NCBI RefSeq assembly: GCF_000317635.1
Contig: NC_019779.1
Location: forward strand, 1,922,001 to 1,986,000
Length of the DNA stretch: 64,000 nt
DNA from: Halothece sp. PCC 7418
GTDB lineage: Bacteria > Cyanobacteriota > Cyanobacteriia > Cyanobacteriales > Rubidibacteraceae
Direction: 5' to 3'
This document shows positions 25,553 through 36,123 of the stretch, one piece after another. The position numbers and the translations under genes are program-made. The notes beneath the pieces are model-generated. The model was not told the origin of the DNA, ran no database searches, and worked only from the letters and a program-made list of their open reading frames with translations. Each line of letters begins with the position of its first letter. The stretch's first letter is position 1.

Positions 25553-26995
25553 ATGTCACCCACTCCTTATTCCACGTTCCAAAAAGCCAAGGAAACTGTA
25601 GCCCAGTCTAGCCAAAGCTGTGCTTGTACTTCTCCAACTCCTCAAGCTCTTGATCCAAAACTTCAAGAAAGAATTGAGAATCATCCCTGTTACAGCGAAG
25701 AAGCACACCACCACTATGCCCGGATGCACGTTGCTGTTGCCCCTGCTTGTAACATTCAGTGTAACTTCTGCAATCGTAAATATGACTGTGCTAACGAAAG
25801 TCGCCCTGGGGTGGTTAGTGAACTGCTAACTCCTGAGGAAGCAGCCCATAAAGCCCTCGTTATTGCGGGCAAAATTCCGCAAATGAGCGTTTTGGGAATT
25901 GCCGGACCTGGCGACCCCTTAGCCAACCCCGAAGAAACCTTCCGTACCTTTGAGTTGGTCAAAGAAAAAGCACCAGATATTAAGTTGTGCTTATCAACAA
26001 ATGGCTTAATGCTCCCTGATTATATAGATCGCATTAAAGCCCTAGACATAGATCATGTCACCATCACCATTAACATGATTGACCCGAAAATTGGCGCAGA
26101 AATCTATTCCTGGGTGCGCTACCAACGGAAACGTTGGACGGGAGAAGCTGGTGCACAAATCCTTCACGAACGGCAAATGGAAGGTTTAGAAGCGCTGCGA
26201 GAAGCGGATATTCTCTGCAAAGTGAACTCGGTGATGATTCCAGGCATTAATGATCAACATTTAGTTGATGTCCATGAAGCGATTCAATCGCGAGGCGCTT
26301 TCCTCCATAACATTATGCCCTTGGTTTCTGCTCCTGAACATGGCACTTACTTTGGCTTAAACGGACAACGCGGTCCCACGCAAAAAGAGTTAAAAGCCTT
26401 ACAGGATCAAGTTGAAACGGCCGATGGTGGAACCAACAATATTAAAATGATGCGTCACTGTCGTCAGTGTCGTGCTGATGCCATTGGTTTACTTGGTGAA
26501 GATCGCTCTCAGGAATTTACCAAAGACAAATTCTTAGAGATGACTCCTGAATATGATCTGGACAAACGCCAAGAACTTCACAGTGATATTGAACAGATTA
26601 AAGCAGCGATGAAAGCAGCCAAAGCCGAAAGAGAAGCTGCGAAAAAACAACGGGGCGAAAAAATCTTCGTTGCTGTTGCCACAAAAGGTGGTGGCGTGGT
26701 CAATCAACACTTCGGTCATGCTAAAGAGTTTCAAATCTTTGAAGTCGATGGTGTCGAAGCCAAATTTGTCACTCATCGCAAAGTTGACCATTACTGTCAA
26801 GGCGGTTATGGCGAGGAAGCAACCCTCAACAACATTATTAGCACTATTCAAGACTGCAAAGCGGTTCTGGTTTCCAAGGTGGGAGATTATCCGAAAGACC
26901 TCTTACGGAATGCTGGGGTTGAACCCGTGGAAGGCTATGAAACCATTGATGCTTTAGCGTTGAAGTTCTACGAAGAATTTATTGTTAGTCATTAG
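25553..26995 (+). CDS. nifB: Nitrogenase cofactor biosynthesis protein NifB
   Basis: 480 residues. A radical SAM enzyme that builds the 8Fe core (NifB-co) of FeMo-co with a central carbide. The radical SAM motif [14 protein letters not shown] is near 67, further cluster ligands are in [11 protein letters not shown] near 303, and a C-terminal NifX-like domain starts at about 365 ([20 protein letters not shown]). The start ATG at 25553 fits the family. The last residues, IVSH, and the TAG stop are encoded by the heptamer repeat. It is first in the plus-strand nif run. Confidence 0.97.
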   Translation: MSPTPYSTFQKAKETVAQSSQSCACTSPTPQALDPKLQERIENHPCYSEEAHHHYARMHVAVAPACNIQCNFCNRKYDCANESRPGVVSELLTPEEAAHKALVIAGKIPQMSVLGIAGPGDPLANPEETFRTFELVKEKAPDIKLCLSTNGLMLPDYIDRIKALDIDHVTITINMIDPKIGAEIYSWVRYQRKRWTGEAGAQILHERQMEGLEALREADILCKVNSVMIPGINDQHLVDVHEAIQSRGAFLHNIMPLVSAPEHGTYFGLNGQRGPTQKELKALQDQVETADGGTNNIKMMRHCRQCRADAIGLLGEDRSQEFTKDKFLEMTPEYDLDKRQELHSDIEQIKAAMKAAKAEREAAKKQRGEKIFVAVATKGGGVVNQHFGHAKEFQIFEVDGVEAKFVTHRKVDHYCQGGYGEEATLNNIISTIQDCKAVLVSKVGDYPKDLLRNAGVEPVEGYETIDALALKFYEEFIVSH

Positions 26996-27095
26996 TCATT
27001 GGTCATCAGTCATTCGTTATCAAATTCCAAAAGATAAACGACGAAGGACAAACAACCAAAAACAAATGACAAAGGACAAATAACAGAGGACAAAA
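26985..27095 (+). repeat. Two-part heptamer spacer between nifB and fdxN
   Basis: The first half is TTAGTCA/TTGGTCA/TCAGTCA units and encodes the end of NifB. The second half is AAAGGAC-type units (GAAGGAC, AAATGAC, AAAGGAC, AGAGGAC), and the last unit is the Shine-Dalgarno sequence of fdxN, nine bases before its ATG. Confidence 0.8.
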
Positions 27096-27099
27096 AACC

Positions 27100-27465
27100 A
27101 TGACTTACCAAATTTCCGAAAACTGTATCGCTTGTGGCAAGTGTTTACCGAGTTGCCCGACAGGTGCAATTACAAAAACCGACAACGGTCAATTCGCGAT
27201 TAATCCTGATTTGTGTAATGACTGTGTTGGCGCTTATGGTGTTGCCCAGTGTATGTCAATTTGTCCGACCAATAACGCTTGCGCCCCTCTGCTTTCTAGT
27301 GTCATTCAATCAGCCCAAGCTGCCACCGCTAACTATTGGGAGCAATGGTTTAACACTTATCAACGCCTCACCTCTCGTTTGAAAGCTAAACGAGAAACCC
27401 AATACTGGCACAGTTGGTTTGATGCTTATTCTCAAAGATTAAAACGCTTGATTACGAGTCATTAG
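27100..27465 (+). CDS. fdxN: 2[4Fe-4S] ferredoxin FdxN
   Basis: 121 residues. Cluster motifs: CIACGKCLPSCPTG (near 9) and CNDCVGAYGVAQCMSICP (near 45), the nif-type ferredoxin spacing. An unusual Trp/Arg-rich C-terminal half follows (YWEQWF, YWHSWFDAYSQRLKRL). FdxN is thought to donate electrons to NifB. No excision element interrupts the gene, unlike in heterocystous strains. The C-terminus LITSH and stop derive from the downstream repeat. Confidence 0.94.
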   Translation: MTYQISENCIACGKCLPSCPTGAITKTDNGQFAINPDLCNDCVGAYGVAQCMSICPTNNACAPLLSSVIQSAQAATANYWEQWFNTYQRLTSRLKAKRETQYWHSWFDAYSQRLKRLITSH

Positions 27466-27545
27466 TTATTAGTCATTAGTCATTCGTTATCGAACCACAA
27501 ATGACAAAGGACAAACAACAAAGGACAAACAGCAAAGGACAAAAC
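27460..27545 (+). repeat. Two-part heptamer spacer between fdxN and nifS
   Basis: GTCATTA-type units at the fdxN stop are followed by AAATGAC and three AAAGGAC-type units. The last AAAGGAC (27534-27540) lies ten bases before the nifS ATG and is the only Shine-Dalgarno candidate. Confidence 0.8.
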
Positions 27546-27549
27546 AAAA

Positions 27550-28755
27550 ATGAATGAACCCATTTACCTCGACAACAATGCCACTACCAAAATAGATGAA
27601 GATGTGTTTGCTGCGATGCTGCCCTATCTCAGCATCTATTACGGTAACCCTTCTAGTATGCACACTTTTGGCGGGCAAGTGGGTCGCGCAGTTCGCGAGG
27701 CAAGAGGACAAGTTGCTTCCCTACTCGGTGCGGAAGACTCAGAAATTGTCTTTACCAGTTGTGGTACAGAAGGTGATAATGCAGCAATCTGGGCTGCACT
27801 GAAAGCCCAACCGAACAAAAAACAGATTATCACCACTGAAGTTGAGCATCCTGCTGTCCTTAATCTTTGCCGAAAACTGGAGAAAGAGGGTTACACAGTG
27901 ACTTATCTTTCCGTTGATCAAGAAGGTCAGTTGGATCTAGATGAGTTACAAGCTGCAATCACGGGGAATACCGCTCTGGTTTCAGTAATGTATGCGAATA
28001 ACGAAACGGGCGTTATTTTCCCGATCGAGGAAATTGGACAAATCGTTAAAGAATACGGCGCTTTGTTCCATGTGGATGCAGTCCAAGCGGTGGGGAAAAT
28101 TCCGCTTGATATGAAAACCAGTACCATTGACTTACTCACGCTTTCAGGTCACAAAATCCACGCGCCGAAAGGAATTGGAGCGTTGTATGTTCGGAAAGGG
28201 GTTCGCTTTCGTCCTTATCTCGTCGGGGGACACCAAGAACGCGGACGTAGAGGCGGAACCGAAAATGTCCCTGCCATTGTCGCTTTAGGACAAGCAGCAG
28301 CACTCGCTGAGCAACATTTAGACAATGTTATCCAAGAACAACGGTTGCGAGACAAGTTAGAAGCAGGAATCTTAGGAATGATTTCTGACACTGTTATTAA
28401 TGGGACTCGCGCTCATCGGTTACCGAATACCACCAATATTGGCTTTAAGTATATCGAAGGAGAAGCGATTCTACTTTCTCTCGATCAGTATGGAATTTGT
28501 GCTTCTTCGGGTTCAGCTTGTACCTCTGGTTCCCTTGAACCCTCTCATGTTCTTCGTGCTCTTGGCTTACCTTATAGCCTCCTTCATGGGTCAATTCGGT
28601 TTAGTCTCTCTCGCTTTACGACCGAGGAAGAAATCGATCGCGTTCTAGAAGTTCTTCCCCCGATTATTAATCGCCTACGAGAACTTTCTCCTTTCAACAG
28701 CGATGAAGCAGCTTGGTTACAAGAACAAGAACAGTCATTAGTCATTGGTCATTAG
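27550..28755 (+). CDS. nifS: Cysteine desulfurase NifS
   Basis: 401 residues. A PLP enzyme that removes sulfur from cysteine for Fe-S assembly on NifU. Visible are the N-terminal YLDNNATTKIDEDV, the PLP-lysine motif LSGHKIHAPKGIGALY near 199, and the catalytic cysteine in SSGSACTSGSLEPSHVL near 324. The last seven residues (QSLVIGH) are encoded by heptamer repeats and are not part of the family core. It is followed by a repeat-rich spacer, then nifU. Confidence 0.96.
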   Translation: MNEPIYLDNNATTKIDEDVFAAMLPYLSIYYGNPSSMHTFGGQVGRAVREARGQVASLLGAEDSEIVFTSCGTEGDNAAIWAALKAQPNKKQIITTEVEHPAVLNLCRKLEKEGYTVTYLSVDQEGQLDLDELQAAITGNTALVSVMYANNETGVIFPIEEIGQIVKEYGALFHVDAVQAVGKIPLDMKTSTIDLLTLSGHKIHAPKGIGALYVRKGVRFRPYLVGGHQERGRRGGTENVPAIVALGQAAALAEQHLDNVIQEQRLRDKLEAGILGMISDTVINGTRAHRLPNTTNIGFKYIEGEAILLSLDQYGICASSGSACTSGSLEPSHVLRALGLPYSLLHGSIRFSLSRFTTEEEIDRVLEVLPPIINRLRELSPFNSDEAAWLQEQEQSLVIGH

Positions 28756-28845
28756 TCATTAGTTATTAGTCATTAGTCATTGGTCATTGGTCATTTGTTA
28801 TGTGTTGCTAATTGATGCCAAGGACAAAGGACTAAAGACAAAGGA
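28735..28845 (+). repeat. Heptamer array after nifS
   Basis: At least eight TTAGTCA/TTGGTCA units run from inside the nifS 3' end, followed by AAAGGAC/TAAAGAC units. The second half invades a minus-strand gene remnant (28832-28918). A separate small AAAGGAC cluster at 29003-29024 lies before nifU. Confidence 0.8.
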
Positions 28846-28918
28846 CAAGCCCAATTTCTTCTGATAGTTCCTCGGCTAACCGATACACATTCAAATCTTG
28901 AAATCGTTTACTAACCAT
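28832..28918 (-). pseudogene. Remnant of a four-helix-bundle (S23-like) protein gene
   Basis: An ATG at 28918 opens MVSKRFQDLNVYRLAEELSE, which matches the start of the four-helix-bundle family (about 115-125 residues, related to the 23S rRNA intervening-sequence proteins). After about 22 residues the frame runs into reverse-complemented heptamer repeat (LVLCL) and stops. The rest of the gene is missing. Recognition rests on a short stretch. Confidence 0.5.
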
Positions 28919-29028
28919 TATCAACTCTAAGTAATGATCCACAACAACTCTACCAGAAAACTAAACAGGAAGAATCAATCAGTTTCTCAACAACCAATGA
29001 CTAAGGACTAAAGACAAAGGACAAAACT

Positions 29029-29922
29029 ATGTGGGAATATACAGAAAAAGTAATGGAACACTTCCATAATCCTCGCAATCAAGGAGTGATTAAGGAGAAA
29101 ACAGAAGGAGAAAAAATTGTCACAGGAGAGGTGGGAAGTATTGCTTGTGGTGATGCCTTAAAACTACACTTAAAAATTGATGAAAGCACAAAAACCATTA
29201 AAGATGCAACCTTTCAAACCTTTGGTTGTGCCAGCGCGATCGCGTCCTCTTCTGTCTTAACAGAACTTCTTAAAGGTAAAACAGTCGAAGAAGCTCTAAG
29301 GATTACCAACCAAGAAATTGCGGGTTCTCTTGATGGTTTGCCAGAAGAAAAAATGCACTGTTCCGTCATGGGACAAGAAGCGTTAGAGGCAGCGATTTAT
29401 AACTATAAAGGGATTCCGTTAGAAACCCACGAAGAAGATGAAGGAAATCTAATTTGTCAGTGTTTTGGTATAACGGATACAAAAATCAAACGGGTAATTC
29501 GCGATAATAATCTTATAACCGCAGAACAAGTTACCAATTATGTAAAAGCGGGTGGCGGTTGTAGTTCTTGTCTTGCCGAGATTGACGATCTCTTAGCAGA
29601 AATTGCCACAGAAAAAGAGAAAAGTTTAGAAGTTGCCACCGAACTGGCTCATTCTAATCAGTCTTCTTCTCCCGCGCCTAAGGGTTTAACAAATCTCCAA
29701 AAAATCACCTTAATTCAACAAGTGATTAACGAAGAAATTAGACCTGTTTTAGCAGAAGACGGCGGAGATATGGAACTATTTGATATCGAAGGAGATACCG
29801 TCAAAGTGATTCTAAAAGGTGCTTGTAGCGGGTGCGTTTCCTCCGCAGAAACCTTAAAACTTGCCATTGAAGCTACCCTTAAAGACCGAGTTTTACCCAC
29901 ATTAACTGTTGAAGCTGTATAA
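29029..29922 (+). CDS. nifU: Fe-S cluster scaffold NifU
   Basis: 297 residues with the three NifU domains. The IscU-like N-terminus has cysteines in IACGDALKLHL, FGCASAIASSS and MHCSVMGQEAL. The central BFD-type [2Fe-2S] domain has LICQCFGITDTKIKR and GGGCSSCLAEIDDLL (about 140-185). The C-terminal NifU domain has the GACSGCVSSAETLK CxxC motif near 267. It assembles clusters from NifS-derived sulfur for NifH and NifB. It is preceded by AAAGGAC repeats that act as its Shine-Dalgarno sequence. Confidence 0.96.
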   Translation: MWEYTEKVMEHFHNPRNQGVIKEKTEGEKIVTGEVGSIACGDALKLHLKIDESTKTIKDATFQTFGCASAIASSSVLTELLKGKTVEEALRITNQEIAGSLDGLPEEKMHCSVMGQEALEAAIYNYKGIPLETHEEDEGNLICQCFGITDTKIKRVIRDNNLITAEQVTNYVKAGGGCSSCLAEIDDLLAEIATEKEKSLEVATELAHSNQSSSPAPKGLTNLQKITLIQQVINEEIRPVLAEDGGDMELFDIEGDTVKVILKGACSGCVSSAETLKLAIEATLKDRVLPTLTVEAV

Positions 29923-30033
29923 GACCATGTTACTTTTTTATCCCAGTCATGAAGGAGCGCGATCGCCGCCAAATGCGAGCTTTCACGCCAATCCATTAGT
30001 CGTCACTCCTTGATTATCACTCAAACCAAATAA

Positions 30034-30972
<939 letters not shown>

Positions 30973-30987
30973 CTGACTGAGTTTTTA

Positions 30988-31024
30988 GGGATGGGAAAGA
31001 GAGTGGGGCTCTCTCTCCTATCCC
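30988..31024 (+). ncRNA. nifH-nifD intergenic stem-loop
   Basis: GGGATGGGAAAGAGAG (30988-31003) pairs with CTCTCTCTCCTATCCC (31009-31024) around TGGGG, about 14 of 16 positions paired. It starts 16 bases after the nifH stop. There is no T-run, so it is better explained as an mRNA-stabilising or processing hairpin giving excess nifH transcript than as a full terminator (inference). Confidence 0.65.
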
Positions 31025-31060
31025 CCAAACCAAATCTAATTATGTTTAAGGAATAACATC

Positions 31061-32506
31061 ATGTCAATTGTAGAACGAAACCAAGAATTAATTAAAGAGG
31101 TTCTCGAAGCCTATCCAGAGAAAGCAGCCAAACGTCGGAGTAAGCACATCAATGTTCAGGAAGAAGGAAAATCCGACTGCGACGTTAAATCGAATAAAAA
31201 ATCAGTTCCAGGCGTTATGACCACCCGTGGCTGTTCCTTTGCTGGAGCAAAAGGCGTGGTCTGGGGTCCAGTCAAAGACATGATTCACCTCAGTCATGGT
31301 CCCGTCGGCTGTGGTTATTATTCCTGGGCAGGTCGTCGCAACTACTACACTGGCTTGACAGGGGTTGATACCTTTGGCACCATGCAGTTTACCTCTGACT
31401 TCCAAGAAAAAGATATTGTTTTTGGGGGAGATAAGAAACTGGATCAACTGATTGATGAAGTGGAAACCCTCTTCCCATTAAATAATGGCACCACGATTGA
31501 ATCAGAATGTCCTGTTGGGTTAATTGGGGATGATATTGAAGGAGTTGCCCGTAAAAAAGGCAAAGAAACTGGCAAACCCGTGATTCCCGTTCGTTGTGAA
31601 GGATTCCGTGGGGTTTCGCAATCCTTAGGACACCACATTGCCAATGATACAGTCCGAGACTGGGTATTCCCGAAAGCGGATGACTATCGCAAAACTGAAG
31701 ATGGGTATGAAACCACCCCTTATGATGTAAACATCATCGGTGACTACAACATTGGGGGAGATGGCTGGCCCAGTCGTCTCTTACTCGAAGCCATTGGCTT
31801 GCGCGTTATCAGTCAATTCTCAGGGGATGGCACTTTCAATGAGGTGACAATGGCACCTTTAGCCAAAATGAATCTCATCCACTGCTATCGTTCCATGAAC
31901 TACATCTGTCGTCACATGGAAGAAACCTATGGCATTCCCTGGATGGAATATAACTTGTTTGGTCCGACGCAAATTGCCAAATCCCTGCGGAAAATTGCTG
32001 CTCAGTTTGACGAAACCATTCAAGAAAACGCCGAGCGTGTCATTGCCCAGTATCAAGCGGATATGGATGCAGTGATTGCTGAATACCGTCCCCGTTTAGA
32101 AGGCAAAACCGTGATGATTATGGTTGGTGGCTTGCGTCCTCGTCACATCATCCCCGCCTTTGAAGATTTGGGAATGGACGTAATTGGAACGGGTTATGAA
32201 TTCGGTCATAACGACGACTACAAACGGACTGCCGACTATGTTAAAGATGGCACTATTATCTATGACGATGTTAGCGGTCATGAGTTTGAGGAATTTGCGA
32301 AAAAACTGAATCCTGACTTGATTGCAGCCGGGATTAAAGAAAAATACGTCTTCCAAAAAATGGCGTTGCCCTTCCGTCAAATGCACTCCTGGGATTATTC
32401 CGGTCCTTATCACGGTTATCACGGCTTTGCGGTCTTCGCTCGTGATATGGATTTAGCGATTAACAACCCCACCTGGAGCTTAATCGAAAATCCTTGGAAA
32501 AACTAG
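31061..32506 (+). CDS. nifD: Nitrogenase MoFe protein alpha chain
   Basis: 481 residues. P-cluster cysteines are in [23 protein letters not shown] and [12 protein letters not shown]. FeMo-co ligands are the cysteine in [13 protein letters not shown] and the histidine in [12 protein letters not shown]. The gene is continuous, without the excision element found in Anabaena nifD. It lies 88 bases after nifH, beyond a stem-loop. Confidence 0.98.
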   Translation: MSIVERNQELIKEVLEAYPEKAAKRRSKHINVQEEGKSDCDVKSNKKSVPGVMTTRGCSFAGAKGVVWGPVKDMIHLSHGPVGCGYYSWAGRRNYYTGLTGVDTFGTMQFTSDFQEKDIVFGGDKKLDQLIDEVETLFPLNNGTTIESECPVGLIGDDIEGVARKKGKETGKPVIPVRCEGFRGVSQSLGHHIANDTVRDWVFPKADDYRKTEDGYETTPYDVNIIGDYNIGGDGWPSRLLLEAIGLRVISQFSGDGTFNEVTMAPLAKMNLIHCYRSMNYICRHMEETYGIPWMEYNLFGPTQIAKSLRKIAAQFDETIQENAERVIAQYQADMDAVIAEYRPRLEGKTVMIMVGGLRPRHIIPAFEDLGMDVIGTGYEFGHNDDYKRTADYVKDGTIIYDDVSGHEFEEFAKKLNPDLIAAGIKEKYVFQKMALPFRQMHSWDYSGPYHGYHGFAVFARDMDLAINNPTWSLIENPWKN

Positions 32507-32511
32507 ATTTT

Positions 32512-32674
32512 CGTCATTAGTCATTAGTCATTGGTCATTAGTTATTGGTCATTAGTCATTGGGAAAACTGAATTTCTTAGTTGTCACAAAGGACAAGGGA
32601 CAAAGGACGAACAACAAATGACTAATGACACACAACAAAAGACACATCATGTAAAGACGTTTCAGAGAACGTCT
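32512..32674 (+). repeat. Repeat-rich spacer between nifD and nifK
   Basis: TTAGTCA/TTGGTCA units (32512-32562) are followed by AAAGGAC-type units (32586-32640) and a degenerate palindrome AGACGTTTCAGAGAACGTCT (32655-32674) related to the perfect one at 14616. At 193 bases this spacer is long for nifD-nifK, which are often nearly adjacent. Confidence 0.75.
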
Positions 32675-32699
32675 CCAACAAAAAATTAGGTAAAACGTC

Positions 32700-34277
32700 A
32701 TGACTGAGAACACCACAACCAACCAAGATCAAAGTGTCATTATTCCCTCCGATCCTCATGAAGTGCAAGACCACTTTGATTTATTCAACACTGACCCCTA
32801 TCAAAAACTCTTTGAATACAAGCGTCAGTTTGAAGGGGCGCACAGCAAGGAAGAAATCGCTGAAGTTGCCGAATGGACAAAAACCTGGGAATACCGCGAG
32901 AAAAACTTTGCTCGTGAAGCCTTAACCATTAACCCCGCGAAAGCCTGTCAGCCCTTAGGTGCTTTATTTGTGGCTGCTGGTTTTGAGGGAACGCTTCCTT
33001 ATTCTCATGGTTCACAAGGTTGCGTCGCTTATTTCCGCACTCACCTCACCCGTAACTTTAAAGAACCCTTCCAAGCGGTTTCTTCTTCTATGACTGAAGA
33101 TGCTGCGGTGTTTGGCGGATACAAAAATCTAACTGATGGGCTTGCCAACTCCTACACCCTTTATAAGCCGAAAATGATTGCCTTATGCACCACTTGCATG
33201 GCGGAAGTCATTGGTGATGATTTGAGTGCATTCATTGAAAACGCCAAACATGATGAAGCAGTTCCCCAAGAGGTTCCAGTTCCTTTTGCTCATACGCCCA
33301 GCTTTGTCGGCTCTCATATTACGGGCTATGACAATATGCTCAAGGCAATCTTGAAAAATCTGACGAAAGGGAAGAAAGCAGATGCGACCAACGGTAAGTA
33401 TAACTTTAACCTTGGCTTTGATCCCTACGTGGGCAATGTTCGTGAACTGAAACGGATTCTCAACTTATTTGATCTCGACTATACGATCTTATCTGACAAT
33501 GCCGATGCCTTTGATGCTCCCAATACTGGCGAGTTGGAAATGTACAACGGTAAGACCACGCTAGAGGAAACAGGTGATTCGATTAATGCCGAAGGTAGTT
33601 TCTTCTTCCAGAAATACACCACGCCTAAAACTCAGGAATTCTTTGAAGAGGAAGGGGGTCAACCCACGTTTAACTTCCGTCCCTTTGGGATTCGCGGAAC
33701 GGATGCGTTTATTACGAAGCTGTCAGAAATTACCGGCAAGGAAGTTCCTCAAGAATTAGTAGAAGAACGCGGTCGCGCAGTAGATGCGATGACAGATTCC
33801 CAAGCCTGGATTCACGGTAAGCGCGTTGCCCTCTATGGCGATCCAGATCATGTGTTTGGCTTGGTTAACTTCCTCTTAGAGTTAGGTGCAGAACCGGTTC
33901 ATATTGTTGTTACCAACAGCAACAATAAATTTGAAGAAGAACTGCAAGCGGTTTTAGATGCTAGCATCTACGGTCAAAAAGCGACGATCTGGGGCAAAAA
34001 AGACCTCTGGCACTTGCGGAGTTTAATGTTCACTGAACCGGTGGATTTATTAATCGGCAATTCCTACGGGAAGTATCTCTGGCGGGATACCGAAACACCT
34101 TTTGTTCGCATTGGCTATCCCATCTTTGATCGCCACCATATGCACCGCTATGAAACCCTTGGCTATCGTGGCGCGGTTAATCTCCATAACTGGATTGTGA
34201 ATACGATTCTGGATGAGCTCGATCGCAAGACCATTATTCCTGGAAAAACTGATATTTCCTTTGATTTGATTCGTTAA
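32700..34277 (+). CDS. nifK: Nitrogenase MoFe protein beta chain
   Basis: 525 residues. P-cluster cysteines are in NPAKACQPLGALF (near 80), HGSQGCVAYFRTHL (near 105) and CTTCMAEVIGDDL (near 163). The C-terminal region HMHRYETLGYRGAVNLHNW is typical. Length is normal for cyanobacterial NifK, with the N-terminal extension that wraps NifD. A palindromic repeat follows the stop. Confidence 0.98.
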   Translation: MTENTTTNQDQSVIIPSDPHEVQDHFDLFNTDPYQKLFEYKRQFEGAHSKEEIAEVAEWTKTWEYREKNFAREALTINPAKACQPLGALFVAAGFEGTLPYSHGSQGCVAYFRTHLTRNFKEPFQAVSSSMTEDAAVFGGYKNLTDGLANSYTLYKPKMIALCTTCMAEVIGDDLSAFIENAKHDEAVPQEVPVPFAHTPSFVGSHITGYDNMLKAILKNLTKGKKADATNGKYNFNLGFDPYVGNVRELKRILNLFDLDYTILSDNADAFDAPNTGELEMYNGKTTLEETGDSINAEGSFFFQKYTTPKTQEFFEEEGGQPTFNFRPFGIRGTDAFITKLSEITGKEVPQELVEERGRAVDAMTDSQAWIHGKRVALYGDPDHVFGLVNFLLELGAEPVHIVVTNSNNKFEEELQAVLDASIYGQKATIWGKKDLWHLRSLMFTEPVDLLIGNSYGKYLWRDTETPFVRIGYPIFDRHHMHRYETLGYRGAVNLHNWIVNTILDELDRKTIIPGKTDISFDLIR

Positions 34278-34290
34278 TGATGATTTTATG

Positions 34291-34315
34291 TTGGGTTACG
34301 CTTTCGCTAACCCAA
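34291..34315. repeat. Palindromic repeat TTGGGTTA...TAACCCAA
   Basis: An 8-bp stem, extended by CGC/GCG-like bases, with a short loop, located 13 bases after nifK. Sequences of this kind are dispersed in many cyanobacterial genomes. It could fold in the nifK-nifZ transcript. Confidence 0.6.
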
Positions 34316-34360
34316 CCTACTGGTCTAATCGACAAACAACAAAGGACAGAGGAGAAAGAA

Positions 34361-34621
34361 ATGAAATTAGATGAAGTTGAACTCGATCGCGAGCCAGATT
34401 TTGACCTAGAGTGCAAGGTTCGAGTCCGTAAAAACATAAAAAATGATGGCACTTTTCCAGGTAAGGAAATTGGCGAAAGGCTAGTCAATAAAGGAGAAGA
34501 AGGTTACATCATTGGCATTGGTACGTTTTTGCAAACTGCTTATATTTATTCGGTTCATTTCTTAGAAAGTGGCAATGTCGTCGGTTGTCTCGCTAAAGAA
34601 TTGGAACTGGTTAGTGATTAA
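34361..34621 (+). CDS. nifZ: Nitrogen fixation protein NifZ
   Basis: 86 residues from MKLDEVELDREPDF; the frame is open 28 codons upstream but begins inside the palindromic repeat, and GGAGAAAG gives a good Shine-Dalgarno sequence for this ATG. The NifZ core is visible: GERLVNKGEEGYIIGIGTFL and YSVHFLESGNVVGC. NifZ helps mature the second P-cluster of the MoFe protein. The last residues, ELVSD, sit at the start of a repeat array. Confidence 0.92.
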   Translation: MKLDEVELDREPDFDLECKVRVRKNIKNDGTFPGKEIGERLVNKGEEGYIIGIGTFLQTAYIYSVHFLESGNVVGCLAKELELVSD

Positions 34622-34680
34622 TCATTCGTCATTCGTCATTGGTCATTCGGCTACCAAGGACAAACAACAAAGGACAAACC
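34621..34680 (+). repeat. Two-part heptamer spacer between nifZ and nifE
   Basis: TCATTCG/TCATTGG units are followed by AAGGACAAACAACAAAGGAC. The final AAAGGAC lies nine bases before the nifE ATG (34684) and is its Shine-Dalgarno candidate. Confidence 0.75.
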
Positions 34681-34683
34681 AAA

Positions 34684-36060
34684 ATGACAAAACCCAAAAC
34701 CGCAGACCTTCTAACCGAACCGGGTTGCGAACACAATCACAACAAAGGACAACAGGGTAAGAATAAAGCCTGTCAACAGCAAGCGAAACCGGGGGCTGCA
34801 CAAGGGGGCTGTGCCTTTGATGGCGCGTCAATTACTTTAGTTCCGATTACGGATGCTGCCCATCTCGTTCACGGACCGATCGCGTGTGCTGGGAATTCTT
34901 GGGGGAGTCGCGGGAGTCTTTCTTCGGATGCAACCCTTTACCAAACGGGCTTTACCACCGACATCAGCGAAAATGACATTATCTTTGGCGGTGAGAAAAA
35001 ATTATACCGCGCGATCGCGCAAACCATTGAACGTTACCATCCAGCAGCGGTCTTTGTTTACTCCACCTGTGTGACTGCCCTCATTGGCGATGATATTGAT
35101 GCGGTCTGCCATACCGCCACGAAAAAGTTAGGGACAACCGTGATTCCCGTTCATTCCCCTGGTTTTGTCGGCAGTAAAAACTTAGGCAACCGACTGGCAG
35201 GGGAAGCCTTACTGGATCATGTGGTGGGAACTGCTGAACCTGAATATACTACACCTTACGATATTAATTTAATTGGTGAATACAACGTCGCTGGTGAGTT
35301 GTGGGGAGTGCTTCCCCTATTTGAAAAAGTGGGCATTCGCGTCCTCTCCAAAATTACCGGTGATGCCACATTTAAAGAAATTTGCTATTCCCATCGTGCC
35401 AAACTGAATGTGATGATTTGCTCCAAAGCCCTGATTAATATGGGGCGGAAAATGGAGGAAAGATACGGCATTCCTTATCTAGAAGAGTCTTTTTATGGCG
35501 TTGCCGATCTCAACCGTTGTTTACGGAATATTGCTGAAAAATTAGGCGATTCTGAATTAAAAGCAAGAGTGGAAACGGTGATTGCTGAGGAAACGGCGAA
35601 ACTGGATGTTGCCCTTGCGCCCTATCGCGAGAGACTGCAAGGTAAACGGATTGTCCTTTATACGGGTGGGGTGAAAAGTTGGTCGCTTCTTTCTGCTGCC
35701 CAAGATTTAGGCATCGAAGTCGTTGCCACAAGTACGAGAAAAAGCACCGAGGAAGATAAAGCTAAAATCAAGAAATTATTAGGGAAAGACGGCATTATGC
35801 TTGAAAAAGGTAATGCTAAGGAACTCTTGCGCGTGGTTGCGGAAACGAAAGCCGATATGCTCGTTGCAGGGGGACGAAATCAATACACTGCCCTGAAAGC
35901 TCGGATTCCCTTCCTCGATGTCAATCAAGAACGCCATCACACCTACTCAGGTTATGTGGGACTGATCAATATGGCGAAAGAGTTTGATCATGCTTTGCAT
36001 AGTCCGATTTGGGAACAGGTCAGACAGCCTGCGCCTTGGTCATTCGTCACTAGTCATTAG
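34684..36060 (+). CDS. nifE: Nitrogenase cofactor scaffold NifE
   Basis: 458 residues from MTKPKTADLLTEPGCEHNH; a 15-codon upstream extension is translated repeat. With NifN it forms the scaffold on which NifB-co matures to FeMo-co. The cluster cysteines are in AQGGCAFDGASI, HGPIACAGNSWGSRG and YSTCVTALIGDDIDAVC. The final residues WSFVTSH and stop are encoded by heptamer repeats. Confidence 0.96.
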   Translation: MTKPKTADLLTEPGCEHNHNKGQQGKNKACQQQAKPGAAQGGCAFDGASITLVPITDAAHLVHGPIACAGNSWGSRGSLSSDATLYQTGFTTDISENDIIFGGEKKLYRAIAQTIERYHPAAVFVYSTCVTALIGDDIDAVCHTATKKLGTTVIPVHSPGFVGSKNLGNRLAGEALLDHVVGTAEPEYTTPYDINLIGEYNVAGELWGVLPLFEKVGIRVLSKITGDATFKEICYSHRAKLNVMICSKALINMGRKMEERYGIPYLEESFYGVADLNRCLRNIAEKLGDSELKARVETVIAEETAKLDVALAPYRERLQGKRIVLYTGGVKSWSLLSAAQDLGIEVVATSTRKSTEEDKAKIKKLLGKDGIMLEKGNAKELLRVVAETKADMLVAGGRNQYTALKARIPFLDVNQERHHTYSGYVGLINMAKEFDHALHSPIWEQVRQPAPWSFVTSH

Positions 36061-36123
36061 TCATTTGTCCTTTGTGGTTTTGACAACCCATGACAAGTAT
36101 CTACAACAAATAAGGAATCAATT

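Noticed and set aside
31061-32506. Heterocyst-type excision element in nifD
   Set aside because: The reading frame is continuous and all ligand residues are in place; fdxN is also uninterrupted.
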